Below are positions 9,905 through 18,900 of a stretch of DNA of 64,000 nucleotides, in pieces. Within the stretch, counting starts at the first letter, position 1. Each line of letters opens with the position of its first letter. A model generated the notes under the pieces. The model made no database searches and was not told the DNA's origin. It saw only the letters and a list, made by a program, of their open reading frames with translations. Source of the DNA: an uncultured Sphingomonadales bacterium (GTDB lineage Bacteria; Pseudomonadota; Alphaproteobacteria; Sphingomonadales; Sphingomonadaceae); assembly GCA_903832325.1 (NCBI GenBank), contig CAILBC010000036.1:1-64000 (forward strand), written 5' to 3'. A program made the position numbers and the translations under genes.

Positions 9905-11251
9905 ATGGACAAGCCGAACGCGCCCGCGCCGCACCGCCCCGGCCCGGCAGGCCTGAGCGCCGAAATGAGCGCCGAGATGAGCGATGCCGAAGTCGTGACC
10001 ATCATGACCGACATGGCCGCGCTTCTCGATAAACGGGCGCCCGACAATCGCAGCCCCGAGAATGCCAGCCCCGACAATGCCGGCAACACGCTGGCCAACC
10101 GGCGCACGATGGTCGATCTGGCCGCGCGGCTGATCGCGCTGGCCCGCGCCGGGCGGCCCGACGAGGCGCCGGATGTGATGCATGTGCCCGCCAGCCGCTA
10201 TACCGATCCCGCAGTCCATGCGGCAGAGCGCCGCGCGATCTTTGACCGCATGCCGTTTGTCGCCGGGCTGTCGCGCGATATCGCCGCGCCCGGCGATTAT
10301 CTGCGCATCGATGATTTCGGCACGCCGATCGTGGTCACGCGCAACCGGCAGGGGCAGGTGCGCGCCTTTGTCAATGCCTGCCGCCATCGCGGTGCGGCGC
10401 TGGTTTATGAAGACCGGGGCCGGCTGGCGGGCGGCTTTTCCTGCCCCTACCACGCATGGTCCTATGATCTGGATGGCAAGCTGCTGGGGATCAGCTGCAA
10501 TGCCAGTTTCGGCAGTCCCGACAAAGATGCGCTGGGCCTGATCGAAGTGGCCGCGCACGAACGCCACGGGCTGATCCTGGTTGCCCCGCGCCCCGGCATC
10601 ACCATCGATTGGGACGAATTCATCGGCGACGCGCTCGATGCCGAATTGCCGCACTGGGGCTTTGACACGGTCACCGCCAGCCGCGTCGGCCCGATCGAAC
10701 TGGCCGGAAACTGGAAACTGGTGCTGGAAACCTTTCTGGAATCCTATCACTTCAACTATGCGCACCGCGACAATCTGGCGCAGTATTACAACGGCAATGT
10801 CAACACGGTGGACATGCTGGGCCGCCATTTGCGCACCGCCACCTCGCTGCGCACGATCCTGACCGACCTGGCCGAACAGCCGGTGGACCAATGGGTTCCG
10901 GAAAACCACATCCACGTCAAATATGTGCTGTTTCCCGGCACGATCCTGATCAACACCCCGCAAGTGCTGGAATTTTTCCAGATCGTGCCACAGGGGGTGG
11001 ATCGCACCGTGGTGCGCCATGGCTGCTATAGCCGGATGGATCTGTCAGTGCCCGCCAATGCGGTGATGTTCGAACGCATCTGGGAAAGCGCGCACACCGT
11101 GGTGCAGAAACAGGATTTTCCCTATGGCGTAACCACCGCGCATCCGCCGCTGGCCGCCGGCGCGCTGCCCGGGCTGGTATTCGGGCGCAATGAATGGCCG
11201 CTGCAGATTCTGGCGCGGGAAATCGACCGCGCGATTGCGGAGGCGGCCTGA
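9905..11251 (+). CDS. Aromatic ring-hydroxylating oxygenase alpha subunit (Rieske)
   Basis: A 448-residue Rieske non-heme iron oxygenase. The [2Fe-2S] ligands are in CRHRGAALV (from about residue 159) and CPYHAWSYD; the catalytic iron site is suggested by LESYHFNYAHRDN. An unusual stretch of about 100 residues precedes the Rieske domain, with short repeats (SAEMSAEMS; RSPENASPDNAG). No ferredoxin, reductase or beta subunit is adjacent, so it must borrow electrons from elsewhere. GGGAG at 9894-9898 supports the ATG at 9905. A perfect hairpin follows the stop. The substrate is unknown. Confidence 0.88.
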   Translation: MDKPNAPAPHRPGPAGLSAEMSAEMSDAEVVTIMTDMAALLDKRAPDNRSPENASPDNAGNTLANRRTMVDLAARLIALARAGRPDEAPDVMHVPASRYTDPAVHAAERRAIFDRMPFVAGLSRDIAAPGDYLRIDDFGTPIVVTRNRQGQVRAFVNACRHRGAALVYEDRGRLAGGFSCPYHAWSYDLDGKLLGISCNASFGSPDKDALGLIEVAAHERHGLILVAPRPGITIDWDEFIGDALDAELPHWGFDTVTASRVGPIELAGNWKLVLETFLESYHFNYAHRDNLAQYYNGNVNTVDMLGRHLRTATSLRTILTDLAEQPVDQWVPENHIHVKYVLFPGTILINTPQVLEFFQIVPQGVDRTVVRHGCYSRMDLSVPANAVMFERIWESAHTVVQKQDFPYGVTTAHPPLAAGALPGLVFGRNEWPLQILAREIDRAIAEAA

Positions 11252-11254
11252 ATA

Positions 11255-11282
11255 CGGCCCCGGAACACGGGTTCCGGGGCCG
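11255..11282 (+). terminator. Hairpin after the Rieske oxygenase gene
   Basis: A perfect 12-bp inverted repeat CGGCCCCGGAAC / GTTCCGGGGCCG with an ACGG loop starts three bases after the stop codon. The stem is very GC-rich but has no T-run, a form often seen at the ends of genes in GC-rich Alphaproteobacteria. Confidence 0.65.
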
Positions 11283-11407
11283 CGATCATTCGGGCAGCGT
11301 GCTCATATGGATGTGCGATGAGTGGAACCCATCGCACACCGTGACGCTCAAGCGCCGCGCGGGCTTGTACCAATGTGCGTCAAGTCAAGCTCATTGCACA
11401 TATGGTA

Positions 11408-11839
11408 TTACTTCGCGCCCGGGGTGCCGCACTTGGCAAACTGACCCTTGCCATTGCGGCAACGCTGCGCCGGGGCACCGGCGGGTTTGGCCGCGGTCTT
11501 GGCCGGCTTGGCGGCGGGCGCAGCAGCAGGCTTGGCCGGGGCCGCAGCCGGGGCACCGGCAGCCGGGCACTTGATGAACTTGCCGTTGGCATCCTTGCAC
11601 GGGCCAGCCTTGGCAGCAGGTGCAGCAGCGGGCTTGGCGGGTGCGGCGGCCGGCTTGGCAGGGGCAGCAGCGGGCTTGGCCGGCGCAGCAGCCGGCTTGG
11701 CCGGGGCGGGCTTTGCCGCGGCAGGCGGGCATTTGACGAACTTGCCGTTGGCATCCTTGCACGGCGCGGCAAGGGCCGGCGATGCGAAGGCTGACGTTGC
11801 GATCAGGGTGGCAGCAGCAAAAGCAACAATAAAGCGCAT
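11408..11839 (-). CDS. Ala/Pro/Lys-rich periplasmic protein with three CKxxxGxFxKC motifs
   Basis: A 143-residue protein with signal peptide MRFIVAFAAATLIATSAFAS. The mature chain alternates low-complexity PAKPAAA repeats with three cysteine-bracketed units: CKDANGKFVKC, CKDANGKFIKC and CRNGKGQFAKC. Each unit has two Cys eight residues apart around a Gly-Lys/Gln-Phe turn, which suggests three small disulfide loops held on a flexible, positively charged rod. Such a chain could bind peptidoglycan, LPS or DNA, but that is a guess. The start at 11839 is supported by GGGAG upstream. No known function is recognised. Confidence 0.75.
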   Translation of the reverse strand: MRFIVAFAAATLIATSAFASPALAAPCKDANGKFVKCPPAAAKPAPAKPAAAPAKPAAAPAKPAAAPAKPAAAPAAKAGPCKDANGKFIKCPAAGAPAAAPAKPAAAPAAKPAKTAAKPAGAPAQRCRNGKGQFAKCGTPGAK

Positions 11840-12183
11840 GGTGGTCTCTCCCGAATGGTGGGCGAAGAATGCCCGTTCCACAGGCGCGATGCAACCATGG
11901 TCAAGATTAATGCGGGATGGCCGGACAAGGCCGCTATCATCGGCCCCGAACCCATTATATCAGCAGCATGGCAAAGCCAGGTAACAAGCCAGTACCAACT
12001 GAATCCGTAACGGACAGGGTTTGTGACAAAATTATGCCAATTTTCCGGCGCTATGCTTGCAAATCGCTGCAGCAACTGGCCGGCTTGGTTAACAATTCGG
12101 TTTTGTACCGCAGCGGGCCCCATGCTAGCACTCGCCGGGATTCGCGGGGGGCTATGGGGTGCTCTGCGATCGGGGAACATGGC
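11840..12183. other. Divergent intergenic region without a gene
   Basis: This 344-base region separates the minus-strand Lys/Ala/Pro-rich gene from the plus-strand DUF937 gene and must hold both promoters. It is more AT-rich than its flanks around 11960-12100. A TAGCACTC string at 12124-12131 resembles half of a CIRCE heat-shock operator, but no second half follows. I see no convincing gene or RNA here. Confidence 0.5.
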
Positions 12184-12549
12184 ATGAGCATTCTTGATTC
12201 GATTCTGGGCCAGGTCGGCGGAAATATGGACATCGCCGGGATCGCTGCGAAATTCGGCATCGATCCGGCCACGGCGCAGCAGGCGGTTTCCGCGCTGGCC
12301 GGCGCCCATGCACAGCCCGGTGACACGGTGGAAACCGCCGCCGCGCAAACCGGCATCGACAGTGGCACGCTGGGCCAGATCGTGTCGCACCTGGGCGGCG
12401 AAGGTGGCCTGGGCCAGATCAGCCAGCTGATCCAGGGCCACCCCGAAGCATCGAACCTGCTGTCGATGTTCGGCGGCAGCGCAGCGGGCGGCGAAGGGCA
12501 GGGCGGCGTTGCCGGCCTGCTCGGCATGGCCAAGGGCCTGTTCGGCTGA
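12184..12549 (+). CDS. DUF937 (YidB-like) domain protein
   Basis: A 121-residue cytosolic protein made of glycine- and alanine-rich short helices: MSILDSILGQVGG, then repeated Ile/Ala-rich helices, a Ser-His-Leu-Gly-Gly turn and a glycine-rich tail ending GLLGMAKGLFG. This matches the DUF937 / YidB family, whose role is not settled. The ATG at 12184 fits the usual family N-terminus; the open frame continues upstream to 11917 but with non-coding character. A strong hairpin follows. Confidence 0.8.
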   Translation: MSILDSILGQVGGNMDIAGIAAKFGIDPATAQQAVSALAGAHAQPGDTVETAAAQTGIDSGTLGQIVSHLGGEGGLGQISQLIQGHPEASNLLSMFGGSAAGGEGQGGVAGLLGMAKGLFG

Positions 12550-12564
12550 AGCGGAGCCATTGGC

Positions 12565-12599
12565 GCAACCGGGCCCGCCTTTTCGGAGGGCCCGGTTGC
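12565..12599 (+). terminator. Hairpin after the DUF937 gene
   Basis: A 12-bp perfect inverted repeat GCAACCGGGCCC / GGGCCCGGTTGC with an 11-base loop lies between the DUF937 gene and the convergent secreted-protein gene. It probably terminates both; no T-run follows. Confidence 0.65.
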
Positions 12600-12623
12600 C
12601 GCTGGATGACCCTGGTCAGGGGG

Positions 12624-13229
12624 TCAGGGCACGGCCAGGGGTGCGGGCGCTGCCGGCCCGGTAAAGGCGACAGGAAGGTCCTCATCGATGAAGGCCTTGA
12701 CCGGCATGCCAACAGGCAAATCTGCACTTGTGCCGGTAACGAAAAAGCCTGCCAGCGGAACAAGCGCGATCGATGCGACCACGCCCGCCGTGCCGGTGGT
12801 GCCTTTTTCATCAAATGCCCCGCTGATGCGGATCTGGCGGCTGCCAAGCCGCAAATAGAGAACCTGGGCCGAAACGTGGCCGCTTTTGCCCCACATGCCC
12901 TTGTAGCGGACTTCGGTCACTTCCCCCACGGCGGGTGTGCCGACCGGGATCACAACATGGCCGGCCAGTTCGATGGCTTCTGAAACCTGCAGATTGATGC
13001 GCTGCCCGACGCGTGCGCGCTTTTCCTTGGTGGTGACTTCTTCCATCAATTTCAGCGAAATCGGCGTGCCGACATGGATCATCGTGTCGGGCTGTGATGG
13101 CAGCACGGTTGCGGTCGCAGTGGTTTGCGGCGCAATCGGTGCGGTGGCGGCCGACGCGCCGGCCTGGGCCATTGTTGCGCTGCCCGTTGCCAGGCTGAAC
13201 AGCCCGACGCTGATAACAAGTCGCTTCAT
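12624..13229 (-). CDS. Secreted protein of unknown function
   Basis: A 201-residue protein with a signal peptide (MKRLVISVGLFSLATGSATM then AQA). The mature part begins with an Ala/Thr-rich linker and continues with beta-rich sequence containing VGTPISLKLMEEVTTKEKRA, GQRINLQVSEAI, GHVVIPVGTPAVGEVTEVR and a hydrophobic near-C-terminal stretch (VVASIALVPLAGFFVTGTSA). The pattern suggests a periplasmic or outer-membrane-attached beta-sandwich domain; comparable proteins are common in sphingomonads but without a known role. It is convergent with the DUF937 gene. Confidence 0.7.
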   Translation of the reverse strand: MKRLVISVGLFSLATGSATMAQAGASAATAPIAPQTTATATVLPSQPDTMIHVGTPISLKLMEEVTTKEKRARVGQRINLQVSEAIELAGHVVIPVGTPAVGEVTEVRYKGMWGKSGHVSAQVLYLRLGSRQIRISGAFDEKGTTGTAGVVASIALVPLAGFFVTGTSADLPVGMPVKAFIDEDLPVAFTGPAAPAPLAVP

Positions 13230-13531
13230 TGAATTTCCCCCGAACCGGCATGATGCCTAACCTTCGTTAGACCAAAATGGAGAGATCGAGTCAAAGCGGA
13301 CTTGCCGAAACCTTCTGGAAAGTACGCACGGAGCCTGATCCGCCAGCGCAATGCGGAACTCAGACCAGCACACGCGACAACTGATGATTTTGGGAACGGC
13401 ATTGGCCACGCTATGTTTCGCGACCACCCAAAGTGCACGGCCCAAATGCCAGGCCTGAAGATCGGGCCTGAAAATCGGGCCTGAAGATCGGGTCTGAAAA
13501 TCGGGAATGCCGACAATTTCGGGTTGGAAAA
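13230..13531. other. Intergenic region with a short tandem repeat
   Basis: A 302-base gap between the secreted-protein gene and tRNA-Asn. It contains the promoter side of the minus-strand gene and, at 13454-13505, a four-unit tandem repeat. No gene of convincing coding character was seen. Confidence 0.5.
13454..13505. repeat. Four tandem 13-bp repeats
   Basis: Four consecutive units of consensus CCTGAARATCGGG. Units 1 and 3 carry G and units 2 and 4 carry A at the variable purine, so the array is also two 26-bp units; unit 4 begins with T. It lies just downstream of tRNA-Asn on the minus strand. Confidence 0.9.
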
Positions 13532-13606
13532 TGGCTCCCTGAGTAGGATTCGAACCTACGGCCGCTCGATTAACAGTCGAGTGCTCTACCGCTGAGCTAT
13601 CAGGGA
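13532..13606 (-). tRNA. tRNA-Asn(GTT)
   Basis: Read on the minus strand, a full cloverleaf is visible: acceptor TCCCTGA paired with TCAGGGA, D-arm TAGCTCAGCGGTAGAGCA, anticodon stem-loop with GTT in CTCGACTGTTAATCGAG, T-arm GTAGGTTCGAATCCTAC, discriminator G and an encoded CCA end. The total is 75 bases. GTT reads asparagine codons. Confidence 0.97.
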
Positions 13607-13693
13607 GCGACCCCGGTTACCCGGGGCAGGAGGGCGCTAATAACAGGCGTTTCCGGTTTGGCAAGCGCCCAAATCGCGAAGGCTGCGCAAATT

Positions 13694-14476
13694 TCACACC
13701 ATGAACTGTTCAGCGAAAATGCGTTCGTCCAGGCTTTTGCCTTTGTCGAACAGCAGGGTCAGCTGCTGTTCGGGCCAGGCGCGGATGCGCACTTCGCGCA
13801 CATCGCGCACTTCCTTCTGATCGGCCACGACCAGCACCGGGCGCTTGATCGATTCCCGCGCGCGAAACAGGATCTCGGCAGTTTCGGGCAGGATCGCGCC
13901 ACGCCACCGGCGCGGGCGGAACGGGCTGATCGGGGTGAGCGCCAGCATGTTCGACCCCAGCGGCAGGATCGGGCCATTGGCCGAAAGGTTATACGCGGTC
14001 GATCCGGCGGGTGTCGCCACCAGCACCCCGTCGCAGCTCAGTTCGGGAATGCGCACTTTGCCGTTCACCGTCACTTCCAGCTTGGCCGTCTGGCGCGTTT
14101 CGCGCAGCAGCGAAACTTCGTTGATCGCCCACGATGTCAGCACTTCGTCGGCGTTGGTGGTCGCCTCCATCCACAGCGGCGAAACCGCGATGCTGCGTGC
14201 GCGGGCGATGCGTTCTTCGAGCGGGCGGCTGGATTTCAGGCGGTTCATCAAAAACCCGACCGTGCCCAGATTGATGCCATAGACCGGCGTGATCCGCCCG
14301 CTGTCGAGCATGTGGTGCAGCGTCTGCAACATGAAGCCATCGCCGCCCAGCGCCACCACCACATCGGCCTGGGGCAGATCGACCCAATCGCGGCTGGCGC
14401 GCAGTTCGGCCTCTGCCTCTTGCGCGCGCTCGGTGGGCGAGGCCACGAGGGCAAGCCGGGTATAGGTATCGGGCAT
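13694..14476 (-). CDS. nadK: NAD kinase
   Basis: A 260-residue NAD kinase, the cytoplasmic enzyme that makes NADP from NAD and ATP or polyphosphate. The signature GGDGFML, the NLGTVGFLMN segment, the NE-containing AINEVSLLRE and the substrate loop CDGVLVATPAGSTAYNLSANG are all intact. Two ATGs at 14485 and 14476 are possible; MPDTYTRLALVASP fits the usual N-terminus. It is divergent from the GGDEF/EAL gene. Confidence 0.95.
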   Translation of the reverse strand: MPDTYTRLALVASPTERAQEAEAELRASRDWVDLPQADVVVALGGDGFMLQTLHHMLDSGRITPVYGINLGTVGFLMNRLKSSRPLEERIARARSIAVSPLWMEATTNADEVLTSWAINEVSLLRETRQTAKLEVTVNGKVRIPELSCDGVLVATPAGSTAYNLSANGPILPLGSNMLALTPISPFRPRRWRGAILPETAEILFRARESIKRPVLVVADQKEVRDVREVRIRAWPEQQLTLLFDKGKSLDERIFAEQFMV

Positions 14477-14585
14477 GGTTCCCATTCGCTTTCGCCGGCA
14501 CGGTGCGGCTGCGTGCCGGTTTATGGACCGCCCCATGGTGGTGCAACGTTTATCGGGTGTTGCAACGATTATTGCCGCGGGCGTG

Positions 14586-15962
14586 ATGATTTCCGCGCAA
14601 AGATCGATTAAGCGCATTGCGATGCAGGGCAAAACGCGGGGCTACCCCGAACCATCCGATTATCTGACGGGCCTGGCCGGTGCGGCGGTCGCGCGCGACT
14701 GGATCGATGCGGCGGCGGCGCAAGCCGTGGCAGCACAGGCTGAGGGCGCAGCAAGCGGGGCCAAGGCCATGCTGATCAGCCTGTCGCGGCTGCAGACGGT
14801 CAATCTGGCCTATGGCCAGGCGGCGGGCGACCAGGTGCTGGTCGATGTGGCCAACCGCATCCGCGATTTTGCCGAATCCGGTGCTGAACCGGGCGGGGAA
14901 TCGGTCGGGCCTGCCGGCATGGTGCTGGCGCGGCTGGCCGGCGGGCAGTTTCTGCTGGGATCGACAGCGGCGAGCGATCGCGAACACTGGCAATATCTGG
15001 CCGAAGCGCTGGGCCGGGTGATCGGCCGCACGCTGACGGTGGAAAGCGACGCGCTGCATCTGGTGCCGCGCATCGCACTGATCGAGATTTGCGCGGGCGA
15101 TAGCGGTGAAAGCGTGATCGACCGGCTGGCGCGCGCCGCCGATACGCTCGATCGCCTGCCGGGATGGCGGGTGATGTGGGGCGATCAGGCCGAGGTGATC
15201 CCCGGCGCGAGCACCGCCTTGCTTGAGGCGGATCTGCTCGGCGCGATGCACCGGGACGAAATTACCGTGCTGTTCCAGCCGCAGTTCGATGTGCGCAGCG
15301 GCGCGCTGGCCGGGGCCGAGGCGCTGGCTCGCTGGCAGCATCCGCGGTTTGGCCGGATCGCCGCCGAAACGCTGTTTGCCGTGGCCGATCGCGGCGATCA
15401 CGTCGCGCAATTGTCGCATCATATTGCCCGGCGCGCGCTGACGCTGGCGGCGGGCTGGCCGCGCCCCTTGCGCCTGTCGCTGAACATCACGGCCGAAGAT
15501 TTTGCCGTGGGCGATGTGGCCGCGACAGTGCGCATGCTGCTCGATGAAACCGGCTTTGCGCCCGACCGGCTGACGCTGGAAATTACCGAACAGTCGCTGA
15601 TCGGCGATTTCGAGGCCTGTGCCGCAGCGTTGCAGACTTTGGCCGAACTGGGCGTGCGCGTGGCGCTGGATGATTTCGGCACCGGCTTTTCCAATTTCCG
15701 CACGCTGAAGGCGCTGCCGCTCGATACGTTGAAGCTCGACCGGTCGCTGGTGCGCGATATCGCGGCCGATCCGCGCGACCGTGCGATTGTCGCCGCGATG
15801 ATCGCGATGGCGCGCGCGCTCGATCTGAAAGTGATTGCCGAAGGCATCGAAAGCGAGGCGCAGCTGGCCGTGCTGGACGAGGAAGGCTGCGACCTGTTTC
15901 AGGGGTTCCTGCGCTCTGGCCCGGTATCGGCGCAGGATTTTGCGGCGCTGGCGGGGGCCTGA
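14586..15962 (+). CDS. Cyclic-di-GMP phosphodiesterase with degenerate GGDEF and intact EAL domain
   Basis: A cytosolic regulator of about 458 residues. The N-terminal GGDEF-like domain has RLAGGQFLLG where active cyclases have GG(D/E)EF, so it is probably not a cyclase. The EAL domain looks catalytic: AEALARWQHP, LSLNITAEDF, LTLEITEQSL, DDFGTGFSNF, the LDTLKLDRS lysine, and AEGIESEAQ followed by DLFQGF. It should hydrolyse c-di-GMP. The start is uncertain: ATGs at 14535, 14586 and 14622 are in frame and none has a strong ribosome-binding site. Confidence 0.85.
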   Translation: MISAQRSIKRIAMQGKTRGYPEPSDYLTGLAGAAVARDWIDAAAAQAVAAQAEGAASGAKAMLISLSRLQTVNLAYGQAAGDQVLVDVANRIRDFAESGAEPGGESVGPAGMVLARLAGGQFLLGSTAASDREHWQYLAEALGRVIGRTLTVESDALHLVPRIALIEICAGDSGESVIDRLARAADTLDRLPGWRVMWGDQAEVIPGASTALLEADLLGAMHRDEITVLFQPQFDVRSGALAGAEALARWQHPRFGRIAAETLFAVADRGDHVAQLSHHIARRALTLAAGWPRPLRLSLNITAEDFAVGDVAATVRMLLDETGFAPDRLTLEITEQSLIGDFEACAAALQTLAELGVRVALDDFGTGFSNFRTLKALPLDTLKLDRSLVRDIAADPRDRAIVAAMIAMARALDLKVIAEGIESEAQLAVLDEEGCDLFQGFLRSGPVSAQDFAALAGA

Positions 15963-15977
15963 TCCGCGGCCATCCGA

Positions 15978-18900
15978 TTACGCCGCCTTTTTCGCGGCCT
16001 TGCGCACGATCGCCGAAAGGCCGCGCGTCAATTGCACCAGGCCGTTCAGCCGCGCCTCTGGCGTGGACCAGACGCGCTGGATCACCATCTTGCTGTCCGG
16101 GCGCAGTTTCGCCACGCCGCCCAGCCGCTCGACATAGGCAATAAGGCCCAGGGGATCGGCAAAAGTATCGCCGTGGAAACTGACCAGCGCGCCCTTTGCG
16201 CCCACGTCGATCTTGCTGATCCCGGCGATGATCGCCTGGCGCTTGACCTCGATCAGGCGCAGCAGGTTTTGCGTTGCCGGGGGCAGGGGGCCAAAGCGGT
16301 CGATCATTTCGGCGGCCAGCGCCTCCACCGCATCGGGCCCTTCGGCATCGTTCATGCGGCGATAAAGCGCCATGCGCACTGCCAGATCGGGGACATAATC
16401 GTCGGGGATCATGATCGGCGCATCCACGGTGATTTGTGGATTGAGCGCGCCGCGTTCGCGGATCGTGCCGAAATCGCCCGCTTTGGCGGCCAGGATCGCA
16501 TCCTCGAGCATCGATTGGTACAGTTCGAAGCCCACTTCCTTCACATGGCCCGACTGTTCGTCGCCCAGCAGGTTGCCCGCCCCGCGCAAATCGAGATCGT
16601 GGCTGGCGAGCTGGAACCCGGCGCCCAGCGAATCGAGATCGCTCAGCACTTTCAGCCGCTTTTCGGCAATCACCGACAGCGACTGGTTTTCGGGCCAGGT
16701 GAGATAGGCATAGGCGCGCAGCTTTCCGCGCCCCACGCGCCCGCGCAGCTGGTACAGCTGGGCCAGGCCAAAGCGGTCGGCGCGGTGCAGGATCATGGTG
16801 TTGGCGCTGGGAATGTCGATGCCGCTTTCGACAATCGTGGTCGATAGCAGCACTTCGTATTTGCGGTCGTAAAACGCGCCCATGCGGTCTTCGACTTCGG
16901 TCGGGCTCATCTGCCCGTGCGCGGATACGGCGCGGATTTCGGGCACGTTCAGCCGCAGCCAGTCTTCCACATCCGGCATGTCGGCAATGCGCGGCACGAT
17001 GATGAAGCTTTGCCCGCCGCGCTGGTGTTCGCGCATCAGCGCCTCGCGCATGACCATGTCATCCCACGGCATGACATAAGTGCGCACCGCCAGCCGGTCG
17101 ACCGGCGGGGTCTGGATGGTCGACAATTCGCGCAGGCCCGACATCGCCATCTGCAGCGTGCGCGGGATCGGCGTTGCGGTGAGCGTGAGCACGTGGACGT
17201 CGGTTTTCAGCTCTTTCAGCCGTTCCTTGTGCCCCACGCCAAACCGCTGTTCCTCATCGACGATGACCAGCCCCAGCCGGTGGAATTCGATCGATTTCGA
17301 CAGCAGCGCATGCGTGCCGATCACCACGTCGATTGTGCCGCGCGCCAGCCCGGCGCGGGTTTCGGCCGCTTCCTTGGGTGCAACCAGCCGCGACAGGCGC
17401 CCGATATTCAGCGGAAAGCCCGAAAACCGTTCCATGAACGAGGTATAATGCTGGCGCGCCAGCAGCGTGGTCGGCGCGATCACCGCAACCTGCCGCCCGG
17501 CCATCGCCGCCACGAACGCGGCACGCAGCGCAACCTCGGTCTTGCCAAAGCCGACATCGCCGCAGACCAGCCGGTCCATCGGCTTGCCCGAGGCCATGTC
17601 GCCCAGCACATCCTCGATCGCGCGTTCCTGGTCTTCGGTTTCGGTCCAGGGAAAGCGGTCGACAAACGGACCCAGGCTTGCCGCATCGGCTTCCAGCGGT
17701 TCGGCCTCACGCAGGGCGCGCAGCGCGGCGGTGGCCATCAGCTGGCCGGCCATTTCCAGAATGCGCGTGCGCAGACGCGCCTTGCGCCGCTGCCATGCCT
17801 CACCACCCAGCTTGTCGAGCGCAATGCCGTCGCTGTCATTGCCATAGCGTGACAGCACGTCGAGGTTTTCGACCGGAATATACAGCTTGTCGCCGCCGGC
17901 ATAGGTCAGCTGCACGCAATCGTGCGGGCTGTCGCCCACGCGGATCGGCTCCAGCCCGTCATAGCGGCCGATGCCGTGCTCCATGTGCACGACCAGATCG
18001 CCGGGATTGAGCGCCGACAGCTCGGCCAGAAAGGCGTCGGCATCCTTGCGCTTGCGCTTGCGCCGCACCAGCCGGTCGCCCAGGATGTCCTGCTCGGTGA
18101 TCAGCTCGATCGTGTCGCCGGCAAAGCCATGGTCGAGCGGCAGCACGATCGCGGCGATCTTGCCGCCGGCGGCGATCCCTTGCGCCTCTTGCCAGGTTTC
18201 GGCAATCACCGGTTTGGCCTTGCCCGCATCGGCCAGCAGGCTGATCAGGCGCGCGCGCGATCCGGTGGAATAGGCGGCCAGGATCGGTTTCAGCCCGCGC
18301 GTCGCCAGCGCCGAAAGGTGCTTTGCCGCCGCCTCATAGACCGTGCCAGAGGCGCCGGCGGCGCGGTCCGGGGCAAAATCGCGCGCGCCGGAAAAGCCGA
18401 AATCGAGCGTGCGCGGCGAATCCGGTTCGGCAAATATCGACAGGCGGTGCACCGGCCACCCGGCCATGGCGCGATCGATTTCCGCACTGTCGAGATAGAG
18501 CGCATCGGCGGCCAGCGGCCGATAATGCCCCGCCTGGCGCTGCGCCCCGTCGTGCCGCGACTGGTGATAATCGGCGATGTCGGACAGGCGCGTTTCCACC
18601 GCCTTGGCCGCGCCGGCATCAAACAGCACCACGTCGTCTTCGCCCAGATGGTCAAACAGCGTGACCATGCGGTCTTCAAACAGCGGCAGCCAGTGCTCCA
18701 TCCCGGCCAGCCGGCGTCCGTCGCTGACCGCCTGATACAGCGGATCGCCCGTTGCCGCGGCGCCAAAGATTTCGCGATAGCGGCTGCGGAACCGTTTGAT
18801 GCTGGCTTCATCGAGCAGCGCCTCGCTCGCCGGGATCAGCAGGTGGCTGTCAACCGGTTGCACCGAACGCTGCGTATTGGGATCGAACAGCCGCAGCGTT

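Noticed and set aside
9797..11020. Minus-strand frame of 407 codons opposite the Rieske gene
   Set aside because: It overlaps the Rieske gene and shows shadow-type composition without motifs.
11448..11984. Ala/Gly-rich plus-strand frame opposite the Lys/Ala/Pro protein
   Set aside because: The other strand has a signal peptide, ribosome-binding site and repeated Cys motifs; this frame is its shadow.
12124..12131. CIRCE heat-shock operator
   Set aside because: Only one half, TAGCACTC, is present; the complementary half at the usual spacing is absent.
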